A stretch of DNA of 64,000 bases from Streptomyces sp. BV286 (GCF_019090165.1 NZ_JAHRIB010000024.1:122648-186647); one strand, 5' to 3'; shown: positions 1 to 8,956, counted from the first letter of the stretch. The notes: generated by a model from the letters alone, not told the origin. Numbers and translations: made by a program.

Positions 1-1088
1 ACGACGCCCGGCTGGGAAGCGCACGAGATCGATGTGCCGTGGGTGTCGTACTTGATGTGCACTGGTGCGTTGGCGTAGGCGTCTTCGAGGGACACATCCG
101 GCACGAACACGTGACGGGGCACAGTCCGCAGCGCATTCTCGACTGCGGCCGTGCGGGCGTGCCCGTCCGCGCGAAGCTGGTCGACCATGGCGTTGCGGAG
201 GCGTTCGGCGTCAGCCGTGGGGGTGGCGATCGTGTCGGTGTTCACCGCCCTGACGCTATCCCTCTCGGCCGTTGCCTCGTCGGTCGACGCGGTCGTGTCA
301 CTCGTTCCCATAATTACCTCTCGTGCGATGTTCGACATGGCGCTTTGGTCGACCCGGAGAAGACCGGCGCGGTTGGCGTGAAAGATCACGTGGTGGGCAA
401 TGACGGCTCGCAGACCGCGGGTGAGGGCGCCGCGGCCCGCGAGGTCGGCGAGCGCGGTGCCGGCCCTCTCGAAAGCGGCGACCCACTCGTTGTGCTCGGC
501 GAGCGGGCCGTTCGCGCGGCACAGGCTATGGGCGTCGACCGTCATCAGCTTCCGCATCGCAGGCGCCAGTTCGGCGGCCCGCGCAGAGGGCGGAAGACCG
601 GTGGCCGGTCGGAGGGCGGCGAACTTTACCCATACGTCGCCCTGCTCGAACCAGTCCAGGCCGGCCGCCCGCATCATCACGCTTGCCAGCAGCACGGCGG
701 TTTCCCTGCGTCCCAGCTGCTCCGGGCCTGGTTGATAGGTGATCAGGTGGTGGCTGTCCTTGTGGAACAGGTTGTGGGCCACGCCCATGGCCTGGGTCCC
801 GCCGAAGGCGTGGGCCTCGGGTTCGTAGATGTAGGGCAGCCATGACACGGCCGTGCCGTCCTGGACGAGGTCGCTCAGCAGCGCTTCGACGGCGGGTGAA
901 GGCTCGTCCGCGCGGTACCGCAGCGGCCAGGGCTGCTTGTTCATGAACCACCAGCCGGTGAGTTGCCCGTCCCTTTCGGCGGCAAGCAGGACAGGGGCGA
1001 TGCGTTCGACGATGGCGCGCTGGGCGCTCTCGCGGTCAGCGAAGGTGATGTTGTGTTGCTGCCAGCGGTCGGAGCCGTCAGGGGGCAT
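1..1088 (-). CDS. Thiopeptide-type bacteriocin biosynthesis / FxLD-system methyltransferase (3' part missing)
   Basis: The frame is open from an ATG at 1088 to the left edge, so the gene is partial. The first roughly 290 residues (RWQQHNITFADRESA, then WWFMNKQPWPLRYR) look like the SpaB_C/thiopeptide-type domain that follows lanthipeptide dehydratases. The last residues before the edge (RHVFVPDVSLEDAYAN, then SISCASQPG) match the start of protein-L-isoaspartate O-methyltransferases. This two-part architecture is known from FxLD lanthipeptide systems, where the methyltransferase is thought to modify an Asp of the precursor. It starts 24 bases after lanC ends and is probably the last gene of the lanA-B-C operon. 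Domain assignment is firm; the exact product chemistry is inferred. Confidence 0.85.
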   Translation of the reverse strand, partial: MPPDGSDRWQQHNITFADRESAQRAIVERIAPVLLAAERDGQLTGWWFMNKQPWPLRYRADEPSPAVEALLSDLVQDGTAVSWLPYIYEPEAHAFGGTQAMGVAHNLFHKDSHHLITYQPGPEQLGRRETAVLLASVMMRAAGLDWFEQGDVWVKFAALRPATGLPPSARAAELAPAMRKLMTVDAHSLCRANGPLAEHNEWVAAFERAGTALADLAGRGALTRGLRAVIAHHVIFHANRAGLLRVDQSAMSNIAREVIMGTSDTTASTDEATAERDSVRAVNTDTIATPTADAERLRNAMVDQLRADGHARTAAVENALRTVPRHVFVPDVSLEDAYANAPVHIKYDTHGTSISCASQPGV

Positions 1089-1112
1089 GCGGGTGTCCTT
1101 CGGTCGATGGGA

Positions 1113-2381
1113 TCAGGCGATGAGCAGGCAGGCATCCCAGGTGGATCGGGGCGATTTGGCGGTGCTGGGCGCGAGAAGGGCCAGTGCGATACCGGCTGCG
1201 CCGTCGAGGAAACCGGGGCCCCTCTCCTCGTCCTGCATGAGCGTCGTGGCGGCGTGGGCGGGGTCGGTGCCCGGCGGGTGGACTGCGGTAAGGAGTGCCG
1301 GGATCGTGGCGCGGAGCTGTCCGGCGGTCGAGGGGTGAGCGTCGTCGGCCGCGCGGGCGGCGACATGGGCGAGGCCAGAGAAGCCGTGGCACAGGGCGTT
1401 GTCCGTCGTGGCCTTGAGCTGAGCGGGGTCGGTGAGGGCGGCCACGAGCGCACTCTCGGCGTCCAGCTGGCGGCCGTCGTCGCCGCGGGCGAGTGCGGCG
1501 AGTTGCTGGGCGCGGGCGAGGCCTGCGGTGCCGTAGCACCATGACGGCCGCCTCGGCGTGGACGAGGTGAGGCGGCCGGTGCGCAGCTCGTCCCGGGTGA
1601 CCCAGTACGGCCACGCCGGGCCTCGGCCGGTGTCCTCTCGGCATCGGTCCAACCACAGCAGGATCCGGCCCAGTGCGTCGTCGTGGCCATCGACGAACGT
1701 GCCCTGCGTGGCGGCGAGCGCCAGGAGCGCGAGCACGCCGCCGATACCGTGCGCCATGCCGTTGTTGGCGTGTCCGCCTCGGAAACGGTCGTCCGGGTGG
1801 CCCGAGGGCCCCGTGTCCGTCCACCAACCGGGCAAGATCTCGCCGTCGTGTGTGATCGGTTCGGTGAGGCGTACGCAGTAGTCGAGTACGGCACGAAGGG
1901 CGGCGCTGCCAGGGTTGCGGCGCAGGAGGTAGGAGCCGTATCCGCTCAGGCCTCGAATGGTGTCGAACTCCGCGAGCGTTGGGAGGAGTCCGGCGTCGAT
2001 ACGGCGGTGTGCGGCGTCGACGCGGCGGCTCACGTCGTCAGTCATTTGTCGGTCGAGAGTGTCAAGCGAGCGCTGGTAGGCGCCGGGCAGGTGATCAGCG
2101 GCGCAGGCCAGAGCGTGCGCGAAGGCGGGCGCCCCGTAGAAGGGGTGGCTGTCGGGGCCGCTGGTGAGCGGTTCACGGGAGGCGGCGGCAAGCCAGTCGT
2201 GGGCGCGCTGCCACGATCCCAGGCCGGCTGCTGCCCGCTCGATGTGCAGGACCGCGATGCCGGGCAAGCCGTAGGCAAGGTGCTGCCGATGAGAGACCGC
2301 TGGCCCAAGGTACGCCGTGTGGGGGTCGGCGAGCTCCCCGGCGACGGCGTCGGCCAGGTCGAACACGGCCTGTGCGGTCAT
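1113..2381 (-). CDS. lanC: Lanthionine synthetase C family cyclase (LanC)
   Basis: A 422-aa LanC-type cyclase that adds Cys thiols to dehydrated Ser/Thr to form lanthionine rings. Zinc-ligand motifs are visible: WCYGTAG near residue 282 and LCHGFSG near residue 330. An upstream GGHANNGMAHGIGG segment is also typical of the alpha-toroid fold. Its ATG overlaps the lanB stop by four bases (ATGA), so the two are translationally coupled. Length is normal for LanC. Position after a dehydratase and a precursor makes the role secure. Confidence 0.93.
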   Translation of the reverse strand: MTAQAVFDLADAVAGELADPHTAYLGPAVSHRQHLAYGLPGIAVLHIERAAAGLGSWQRAHDWLAAASREPLTSGPDSHPFYGAPAFAHALACAADHLPGAYQRSLDTLDRQMTDDVSRRVDAAHRRIDAGLLPTLAEFDTIRGLSGYGSYLLRRNPGSAALRAVLDYCVRLTEPITHDGEILPGWWTDTGPSGHPDDRFRGGHANNGMAHGIGGVLALLALAATQGTFVDGHDDALGRILLWLDRCREDTGRGPAWPYWVTRDELRTGRLTSSTPRRPSWCYGTAGLARAQQLAALARGDDGRQLDAESALVAALTDPAQLKATTDNALCHGFSGLAHVAARAADDAHPSTAGQLRATIPALLTAVHPPGTDPAHAATTLMQDEERGPGFLDGAAGIALALLAPSTAKSPRSTWDACLLIA

Positions 2382-5300
2382 GGTGTCCTCCCAGTGGTGC
2401 GGGCGGTCCAGGCCAGGGCGGCAGCGCGAGCCAGGTAAAAGCAGACCTCTTCCTCGGGGAAGTTCACCGCGATGTGCCGCACGAAGTGGACGTGCAGCAG
2501 CGAGGTCAGGACGTCATCGAGGGCAATGCCCTGCGTGTGGGGACCTGACAGGTGCTGGCGGTAGGCGGCGAGCGCCACGTCGCGATCAGCCCACGCCGAC
2601 ACGATCGCCACTCCTCCGGGGGCGCCGCGCAATGCCGCCCAGTCGTCGCCAGGGTCGGCCAGACGTACGGCATCGGTGAACTGCGGGCGCGGTACGGGCA
2701 CGGGCGCTGTAGGCGGGATGTGGTCGATCAGCCAGCGCATCCCGGCTTGAGTGCTGCCGAGGAACGCGGAGGCGATAGAGACAGTGTGTGCGGCCACCAG
2801 CGTGCGCTCGTGTGGGCGCCGCGGCTGCGAGAGCTGGCCCAGGATGACGCGCGAGTCCGCCCGGAACACTTCCTCGGCCGCGTCCCAGGCAGGGCCGGAT
2901 CCCCAACGCCCCATCTCCCGATAGGAGGTGGGATACCGCAAGTCCGCCAGCAGACCGGCGCCGCGCAGCTCGTCGGCCCACGCGCTCACGGTTCGAGCCG
3001 TCTCGGCGAACGCCTCCGGCGTGGGTAGCGCGATGCGCAGACGCAAGTGCTGCTCGGGGTCGCGGAAGCGGATGAACCACCACGACGGGCCACCGAGCCG
3101 TTCGAGTAGATCGGGCAAGTGGCAGGAGAGCAGGGTGTCCTGGCGTCGAGCGTCTCCATACAAGGTGGCCAGCAACACCGACGAAGCGGCCGGGGTCTGC
3201 ATCTGGGCTGGGGAGAGGGCGCGCGCCGGGGTGGGGGCGGGAAGCGCCGGCCACGCCGGCGGCCGGATCGCCTTGAGCGGCACCACTACCTCGTGGACGC
3301 GCCCCTCGCACCAACCGAACGCCCCCGGTTCCGCCGCCTCGACGAGCACGGCGTGGCCCACTCGGTCGAGGTGCTGGCGCAGCAGCGTCCGGTGGCCGGC
3401 CTCGTCGAGGTCAAGGAAGAGACGCCGGTCGTCCTCCACGAGGTAGACCCGCCGAGGTAGCCGCCGCCGCGCCCGCCAGTCGGTGAGGGCGGAGTCCCAT
3501 TCGGCCCAAGGGCGTGCGCGACCAGGCTGCTCAGTCGCCTCCAGCCGCCAGCGGGCCGGCGAAAGCACCGTGCGCCCGCACCGCAGGCGCGGTAGGAACG
3601 GCATCCCCGCCGCAGCGCCCCAGTCGAAGACAGTGACCTGCGCACATTGAGCACGCGACAACTCGGTGATAATTCGCACCAGCGGCGGAGTATGCGTGTG
3701 GAGGTTAAGCGCGTGCATCCCGACGGCCTCGATGCGCTGGCCGCGCTCGGGGGCGGCCAGGTACATGCGGCGGCCGTCGCACCCCACCGCCAGGTCCGCA
3801 GGTGTGAGGACATCGTCGGCGGGGGCTCGGTGTTCCTTGAGACTGATCACGGTGGGCAGGACTCGCGGGGCGCGTGTGATGTGGGCGCTCTCGGGCAGGA
3901 GCGGCGGAAAGGACAGCTGCGCGGGCACGGTGTTGATGTCGGCAGTCGGAAGGTCAGCCAGCTCGGCGGCCAGGGCCTCACGGTCGGCGGGGGCCAGGAC
4001 GCTGAGGAACCGGCCTGTGGAGACGCCGACGCCGCGAGACACGCTCACGACCTCCAGACGGAACCGCCCGCGCTGCAGCTCGCCAACGCTTGCCGCATGG
4101 ACGCGCACCCCCACCTCCAGGTGTGGCGGCACCCGGGGTTCGTCAGGCCCTACGTCCAGGGCGTCGATCAACTCGTCGGTGAGGACCACCTCGTCGCGGC
4201 CGTCGAGCGCGGCGGCCTGCGCCAGCCGTACGAGGGCGTCATCCCGACCGGAGACGCGAGGTCGACGGGCGCCGGGGGGCGCGCCTGGGTAGCCCTCGGG
4301 GTGGCCAGTGCCGCTGTCCGCGACGACTTCCTGGAGCGGCACCATCGTGCCGATGCCGTACCGCTCGTAGAACCGCTGGTGGTACGCGCCCCACGCCGCG
4401 GTGCCGTACGGGCGGGCGCTGACTCGGGTCAGGATCAGGGCCGCGCGCTCGATCTCGCGGGCGACCAAGTCCGGCAGTACGAGCTGCGCGTCCAGGCGCA
4501 GGTCGAGCGCGACGGGGTGGCGGCGCAGGCCGGGCACGACAGCCCTCATCCGCGCTGCGACGCCATCCCGCCCGCCCCGCGAAGTGCACTCGTTCAGACC
4601 GTTCCGGATCCCCCACAGCTCGCGCACGATCTCCGCGACCGGAGGGAGGACATCGGCATCGATGACATGGAGCTGATCGAGCAGGTACCCGAGGGCGTCG
4701 GTCTCGGTGCTCGGCGCGTGCAGACTCGTGATCAGCACACGGCGCTGGATCAGTTCCACCAGCAGCCGGCGCACCTTCTCCGGCCCGGCCTCGGGGAATT
4801 CTGCTTGGAGCTTGTCCGCGAGCGCACCGAACCGGACTGGCGCCCGTGTCGCGGCGCGCACCGCGCGTACCGGCTCGGTCAAAGGCAGGGACGCCTCAAC
4901 CGCGCGAGTCCGATCGTCTTGGGCTTCGGATTGAAAAGGCACGATGAGCCGGTCCCCGCGGCTCGTCACGGTGTTGTTGACGACCACCGGCAGCCGTTCG
5001 AGGAGGTCGGGGCAAGACTCCAGCCTCTCGACGACGACGGCCAACCACTCTGCGCCCGCATGGCCGATGGGCATGTGCTCCACACCCCAGCGTGCGCCCG
5101 CCTGCGGACCGAATTCCGCGACGGTCACACCGGCGAAGAGCCCGAACGGCGTCGCCCGGTGCTGGGAGCGCAGCAGGTAGCGAGCCACGGACAGTGCCGC
5201 ACGCCGGACGTCGCGCGTTGACGGCTCATCGGCCGTGCACACGGTTCGTACCTGCGCGGCCAGGACTGGGCTGGCGTGTTCCAGGGCTTCGACGAGATCG

Positions 5301-5461
5301 CCGTTCGCCCAGATCTCTCGCAGCCAGGCGACACAGGTGGCGGACCCGTTGGGAGAGTGATCGTTGAGGTCCGGAAGCGGAGGACACAGCAGGGTGGGCT
5401 GGGCAACGGCTCGTACGAGAGCGGTCGCGCCGGTTCGGAACGCTGGGCGCGGAGCAGCCAC
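2378..5461 (-). CDS. lanB: Class I lantibiotic dehydratase (LanB)
   Basis: A full-length dehydratase of about 1,027 aa. In class I systems LanB uses glutamyl-tRNA to glutamylate Ser/Thr of the precursor and then eliminates glutamate to give dehydroalanine/dehydrobutyrine. The N-terminal part carries RSQHRATPFGLFAGV, typical of Lant_dehydr_N. The last third (WWFIRFRDPEQHLRLR, then YREMGRWGSGPAW) is the SpaB_C elimination domain. I chose GTG 5461 because GGAGG lies five bases upstream; an ATG at 5524 in the same frame has no ribosome site. The gene lies 90 bp after the precursor and overlaps lanC by ATGA. Confidence 0.93.
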   Translation of the reverse strand: MAAPRPAFRTGATALVRAVAQPTLLCPPLPDLNDHSPNGSATCVAWLREIWANGDLVEALEHASPVLAAQVRTVCTADEPSTRDVRRAALSVARYLLRSQHRATPFGLFAGVTVAEFGPQAGARWGVEHMPIGHAGAEWLAVVVERLESCPDLLERLPVVVNNTVTSRGDRLIVPFQSEAQDDRTRAVEASLPLTEPVRAVRAATRAPVRFGALADKLQAEFPEAGPEKVRRLLVELIQRRVLITSLHAPSTETDALGYLLDQLHVIDADVLPPVAEIVRELWGIRNGLNECTSRGGRDGVAARMRAVVPGLRRHPVALDLRLDAQLVLPDLVAREIERAALILTRVSARPYGTAAWGAYHQRFYERYGIGTMVPLQEVVADSGTGHPEGYPGAPPGARRPRVSGRDDALVRLAQAAALDGRDEVVLTDELIDALDVGPDEPRVPPHLEVGVRVHAASVGELQRGRFRLEVVSVSRGVGVSTGRFLSVLAPADREALAAELADLPTADINTVPAQLSFPPLLPESAHITRAPRVLPTVISLKEHRAPADDVLTPADLAVGCDGRRMYLAAPERGQRIEAVGMHALNLHTHTPPLVRIITELSRAQCAQVTVFDWGAAAGMPFLPRLRCGRTVLSPARWRLEATEQPGRARPWAEWDSALTDWRARRRLPRRVYLVEDDRRLFLDLDEAGHRTLLRQHLDRVGHAVLVEAAEPGAFGWCEGRVHEVVVPLKAIRPPAWPALPAPTPARALSPAQMQTPAASSVLLATLYGDARRQDTLLSCHLPDLLERLGGPSWWFIRFRDPEQHLRLRIALPTPEAFAETARTVSAWADELRGAGLLADLRYPTSYREMGRWGSGPAWDAAEEVFRADSRVILGQLSQPRRPHERTLVAAHTVSIASAFLGSTQAGMRWLIDHIPPTAPVPVPRPQFTDAVRLADPGDDWAALRGAPGGVAIVSAWADRDVALAAYRQHLSGPHTQGIALDDVLTSLLHVHFVRHIAVNFPEEEVCFYLARAAALAWTARTTGRTP

Positions 5462-5489
5462 CACTACCTCCGTGGGTGAGGGACGGGGC

Positions 5490-5529
5490 GGCTGGTGGCG
5501 CCACGCCACAGGGCGCGGCGGCACCAGCC
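5490..5529 (-). promoter_or_regulatory. Hairpin between precursor and lanB, possible attenuator
   Basis: Arms 5490-5502 and 5517-5529 pair over 13 bases with one mismatch around a 14-base loop. The hairpin sits between the lanA stop and the lanB ribosome site. Imperfect hairpins at this place often give partial termination, so that precursor is made in excess over enzymes. No U-tract is seen, so the function is inferred. Confidence 0.45.
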
Positions 5530-5551
5530 CGGAGCGACGAGAAGCCTCGGG

Positions 5552-5731
5552 TCAGGCGACGTTGGTGGTGCAGGCGCCGCAGGTGGTTCCGCAGTTGTCG
5601 TCGGTCAGGTTGACCAGACCCGCAGGGTCGGCGACCTCGACGAGGGATACGTCCAGGTCGAAGCCGTCCGACGTCCTCGGGGTCTGCTGGCTCACATGGG
5701 TGCTGCTCGGTACTACGGTGCTGCGTGTCAT
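5552..5731 (-). CDS. lanA: FxLD family lanthipeptide precursor peptide
   Basis: A 59-aa peptide, ATG at 5731 with AGAGGAG seven bases upstream. The leader contains the FxLD signature as GFDLDVSLVEV (FDLD at residues 24-27). The C-terminal core holds three Cys (47, 51, 54), Thr at 43, 49, 50, 55 and 56, and two Asp at 44-45: the segment NLTDDNCGTTCGACTTNVA. Up to three lanthionine-type rings are possible. The Asp pair is a natural candidate substrate for the methyltransferase at the left edge. It lies directly upstream of lanB and is too short for many ORF callers. Confidence 0.9.
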   Translation of the reverse strand: MTRSTVVPSSTHVSQQTPRTSDGFDLDVSLVEVADPAGLVNLTDDNCGTTCGACTTNVA

Positions 5732-5773
5732 GCCAACTCCTCTGAGTGGTTGGGATGTTGTTGTGCGGTGGTG

Positions 5774-5817
5774 CCCGCCTCCGGCCGTACGGCACAGTCC
5801 GCACGGCCGGAGGCGGG
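5774..5817 (-). terminator. Perfect 15-bp hairpin ending the small-protein operon
   Basis: Arms 5774-5788 and 5803-5817 are perfect reverse complements with a 14-base loop. The hairpin lies just after the stop of the 66-aa gene and before the lanthipeptide precursor, which suggests the precursor has its own promoter in 5732-5773 or within the hairpin region. No U-tract follows, as is common in Streptomyces. Confidence 0.6.
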
Positions 5818-5824
5818 AGTCTGG

Positions 5825-6025
5825 TCAGACGGCAGCCGGCCGCCGCTGCATGAAGTAGGCGAGCGCCTGAGCCTTGAGCCGGTCGAGGCACGGCTCGCAG
5901 GCGTGGACCGGGGCGTGCTGCCCGTCCCACTGCAATGGGCCGAGCCAGATCACGGGCACTCCGATGCGCTCGCACCCGAGCCAGCAGTCACCGGTGAGCC
6001 AGTGCTCAAGCGCGCGGGAGGTCAT
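5825..6025 (-). CDS. Small Cys-rich protein, 66 aa
   Basis: Unrecognised 66-aa protein. It carries GDCWLGCER near the start and a CEPCLDRLK pair later, so a metal-binding zinc-ribbon-like fold is possible. Its ATG overlaps the stop of the preceding 72-aa gene (ATGA), so it is translated as part of the ATPase operon. Similar Cys-pair small proteins often follow anti-sigma-like ATPases in Streptomyces. No function can be assigned. Confidence 0.7.
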   Translation of the reverse strand: MTSRALEHWLTGDCWLGCERIGVPVIWLGPLQWDGQHAPVHACEPCLDRLKAQALAYFMQRRPAAV

Positions 6026-6240
6026 GTCTCAGCTCCCGTCCCCGGGCCAGGGGTGGGCGACCGGCAGGTGGGCCCGCACACCCAGAGCTGGAACAGCAGG
6101 CCCCGATGACGTACATCCCCCAAGATCTCGCCGCTCGCTCCCAGGTACCTGGCGCAGCGTGCGCACTCCATGGCCATCTGCTGGCGGGGACGTAGGCGAG
6201 TGACGTCCGGCACGGGCGGGGTAGCCACGGCCGGCTTCAC
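6022..6240 (-). CDS. Small Cys-pair protein, 72 aa
   Basis: Unrecognised 72-aa protein with MECARCARYLG and a later CGPTC, giving two Cys pairs that could bind zinc. I chose GTG 6240 because it overlaps the ATPase stop in a GTGA coupling; an upstream ATG at 6282 lies inside the ATPase gene. It overlaps the following 66-aa gene by ATGA. The three genes form one translationally coupled unit. Confidence 0.65.
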   Translation of the reverse strand: MKPAVATPPVPDVTRLRPRQQMAMECARCARYLGASGEILGDVRHRGLLFQLWVCGPTCRSPTPGPGTGAET

Positions 6241-6683
6241 TCGTCGCCCTTCATGAAGAGTTCGGCCCAGACCTCTTTGCACCGCGGGCGCTCGTCCGGG
6301 CCGTGCAAGTCATAGCCCCAGCGGTCGGCGATGCCGTCGATCAGGAGCAGGCCACGGCCTGACTCGCCGTCTTCCCCGACCTGCCCGAGCACCGGCTTGC
6401 GCGATGGCGCCCGGTCCACAACCCCAACGCGCACCCGTGTCGCGCTCGGCCGCCCAATAATCAGGCGGATCGAGTCGCACGGGGTGTGCCTGACGGCGTT
6501 CGCGATCAGTTCCGAGATGATCAGCGCGGCGACGTCGGCCAAATTGTCGAGGTGCCATACGCCGAGGACGTCACGGACGAGCTTGCGGCCGATTTTGGCC
6601 GTGGACGGCTCGCACGGGAAGGTCTGGCTGTAGGCGGGGTGGCCGGTGGGGGCGGCCTGAACTGGCTTCATGAGACTCGTCAT
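6237..6683 (-). CDS. ATP-binding protein, anti-sigma-factor-like (RsbW/HATPase family)
   Basis: A 148-aa single-domain histidine-kinase-like ATPase. N-box: ISELIANAVRH; G1-type motif: GRGLLLIDGIADRWG. Such proteins usually act as anti-sigma factors or phospho-switch partners in Streptomyces. The start is taken at ATG 6683 (MTSLMKPVQ); a longer frame begins at 6722. It heads an operon with two small Cys-rich proteins. The next gene upstream, a TPR regulator, is divergent. A role in controlling the lanthipeptide cluster is plausible from position only. Confidence 0.85.
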   Translation of the reverse strand: MTSLMKPVQAAPTGHPAYSQTFPCEPSTAKIGRKLVRDVLGVWHLDNLADVAALIISELIANAVRHTPCDSIRLIIGRPSATRVRVGVVDRAPSRKPVLGQVGEDGESGRGLLLIDGIADRWGYDLHGPDERPRCKEVWAELFMKGDE

Positions 6684-6924
6684 TGGGGTTGAGCCTTCGC
6701 GTCGTCTCGGCGCCCGGCCCACCCCTGCGGGGGAACCTCAGGGGCGGGCCGGGCCGTCAACAGCCGCCCGCACGGTGGGCGTGGCGGGCGACCGACACCA
6801 AGACAACTCCCCTTCCGCGCAAGGTGATTAGGACGATCAGCCGTCCGCCCATCCGAAGAACCTAGGGCGATTTGACCTTCTCTTTACCTGGCGGGGTGGG
6901 GGAGGTGAGGGCTACCGTGCGGAT

Positions 6925-8208
6925 ATGGACACCACGCGCAACACCGTTCTTGAGGCGTGGATGGCCGAACACGGCTACAGCTCCAACAGCCTTGCTGACA
7001 CTGTGAACAGGGCCTTAGAGGAACTGACCGGGAGACATGGCGGCCTCGACGGTTCATCGGTCCGGGACTGGAAGGCAGGCCGGGTCACGTGGCCCAAATC
7101 GGCTACCCGCAAGGCACTTGAGCACGTCAGCGGCCTGCCCGCCGTCGCTCTAGGGTTCGTACCACGGGGCCGGACTCCGTCCAGCCCAGCCCCACCGCAG
7201 CAGGAGGACCCCGACATGAAGCGCCGCACCCTCGTCGGAGGCATCGCGGCGGCTGCCGCCGCAGCCGCCGCACCCGGCACCGCATCACCGCGCCGTATCG
7301 GCATGAGCGATGTCAACCGCCTGAACAAGCGCTTCGCCGAGATCATCGCCAGCGACCACCGCCACGGCGGCCGACTCGGCATCGAGCAGCGGGCCGCCGC
7401 GCTCGCCGACGAGGCCCTGAACCTCCAGAACGCGGGCAGCGCCAGCCAGCGGGTACGCAGCAGCCTCTACGCCTCCGCAGCAGCGTTCCGTTCCTCAGCG
7501 ATGTGGGCTGCCATTGACGGCCGGCGCTACGACATCGCCAAGGCGCACATGCGTGAGGCCCAGGCCCTCGCTGAGATGTCCGGCGATCAGACGATCAAGT
7601 TCCGCATCTGGAGCCACGCAGGCACCATGTACCGGCACATGGGCCGTCCCGCGGACGCGTTCGCCGCCAACGACGTCGCCCGCAACCTGCACCTCACCCG
7701 CCGAGACCCTCTGTTCGCCTCCCTCGGCCTGGCCCGCCAAGGCGCCATCCACGGCGCGGCCCAGGACCGCACCGGCACCCGCCGGGCGTTCGAGCAGGCG
7801 CAGGACGCCATGCTGCGCGCCGACCCCGCCGACTACCGGCCGGTGTGGATGCTCGCCTTCTACGACCAGGCCGAACTGGACTCCCTGGCCCTGTCAGCGC
7901 ACTTGGCGCTCGGCGACTACTCCACCGCCGAGTACCACGCCCACCGCTGCCTGTCCGCCCTCCGACCCCACATGATCCGCTCCCGGGCCATCACCACGAC
8001 CCGGCTCGCGCACGCCCAGCTCGCCCAGGGTGCCCCCGAAGCTGCCACGGTCACCGCGATGAAGGTCCCCGCCGAGGCCGCTACCCAGCACGCCCGGGTC
8101 ACGCGCATGCTGCAGGAGTTCGGGGCCGCGCTGCGGGCCACGGCGCCGGGCAGCTCCAGCGTGCAGACCTGGACCGAACACGCCGCCACCTGGAGGATGG
8201 CCGCATGA
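6925..8208 (+). CDS. TPR-containing regulator with N-terminal HTH-like domain and a TTA codon
   Basis: A 427-aa protein of a Streptomyces family with an N-terminal DNA-binding-like segment (residues 1-75), an Ala-rich linker starting MKRRTLVGGIAAAAAA (residues 98-113), and a TPR-like helical C-terminal domain. The linker resembles a Tat signal but is internal, so export is unlikely. Codon 31, at 7015-7017, is TTA, the rare leucine codon read by the bldA tRNA, which often marks developmental control of cluster regulators. It is divergent from the ATPase operon and overlaps the GNAT gene by ATGA. Confidence 0.8.
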   Translation: MDTTRNTVLEAWMAEHGYSSNSLADTVNRALEELTGRHGGLDGSSVRDWKAGRVTWPKSATRKALEHVSGLPAVALGFVPRGRTPSSPAPPQQEDPDMKRRTLVGGIAAAAAAAAAPGTASPRRIGMSDVNRLNKRFAEIIASDHRHGGRLGIEQRAAALADEALNLQNAGSASQRVRSSLYASAAAFRSSAMWAAIDGRRYDIAKAHMREAQALAEMSGDQTIKFRIWSHAGTMYRHMGRPADAFAANDVARNLHLTRRDPLFASLGLARQGAIHGAAQDRTGTRRAFEQAQDAMLRADPADYRPVWMLAFYDQAELDSLALSAHLALGDYSTAEYHAHRCLSALRPHMIRSRAITTTRLAHAQLAQGAPEAATVTAMKVPAEAATQHARVTRMLQEFGAALRATAPGSSSVQTWTEHAATWRMAA

Positions 8209-8744
8209 CCACGGCGCCCGCCATCGAACTGCGCACGTTCACCACCCTCGACACTGCCCGCGGCGACCTCCTCGACGTGTACGCCGAAGTGCGCGCCCCG
8301 CTCCTCCACCTGCCGAACTATGCGGTCACGGCGTTCGGCGAACGCCTGGACCGACACAGCACCGAGCCAGGGTTCGTGGCTGTCCTCGCATACGCGGGCA
8401 GGCATCCGGTCGGCTACGCCTACGGCAACACCATCGAGCACGGCGACAGGTACTGGCAACGCACCAGTCCAGCCCCGCCAGAGAAGTACACCCAGCGACC
8501 CGCCGTTGCCCTGAAGGAGATCGGCGTCCGGCCGGCTTGGCGGAAGACCGGAACCGCCCGGCGTATCCACGACGGCCTCCTCGCCACACGCGACGAGCCT
8601 TTCGTCACCCTCATGGTCAACCCGGCCGCTGGAGACGGAAAGGTCCACGCGCTCTACAAGTCGTGGGGATACGAGGACATCGGGCAGAGCCAGCCGTCAC
8701 CTGCCTCGCCCGTCCTCACCGTGATGATCCGCGCAGCCCGCTGA
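8205..8744 (+). CDS. GNAT family N-acetyltransferase
   Basis: A 179-aa protein with the GNAT pattern: a beta strand with GRHPVGYAYG, then LKEIGVRPAWRKTGTARRIHDGL covering the acetyl-CoA loop, and a final KVHALYKSWGYED typical of the family's C-terminal strand. The substrate is unknown. The ATG overlaps the TPR regulator stop by four bases, so the two are co-expressed. It could modify the lanthipeptide or be a resistance factor, but nothing in the sequence decides this. Confidence 0.85.
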   Translation: MTTAPAIELRTFTTLDTARGDLLDVYAEVRAPLLHLPNYAVTAFGERLDRHSTEPGFVAVLAYAGRHPVGYAYGNTIEHGDRYWQRTSPAPPEKYTQRPAVALKEIGVRPAWRKTGTARRIHDGLLATRDEPFVTLMVNPAAGDGKVHALYKSWGYEDIGQSQPSPASPVLTVMIRAAR

Positions 8745-8956
8745 ACAGCAGCCGCGGCCCACCGGCAGCGCAGCATGCCCGTTGCGCAGCCGGCCACGCG
8801 AGCGGCCCATCCGGCCGAAGCTGTCTCTCTGTCAGGGCGGTTCCTCCCCACCGACAGCCTCTGCTTCACCCGTGATCACAAACCTCTTCGTAACCACGTA
8901 CTCGTCGGTCGCCGACGTCTCGGCCCGTCTCCTCGCGGAAGTCTCACCTCGAATGA

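Noticed and set aside
3647..5221. 524-aa plus-strand ORF opposite lanB
   Set aside because: Shadow of lanB, no family or ribosome site.
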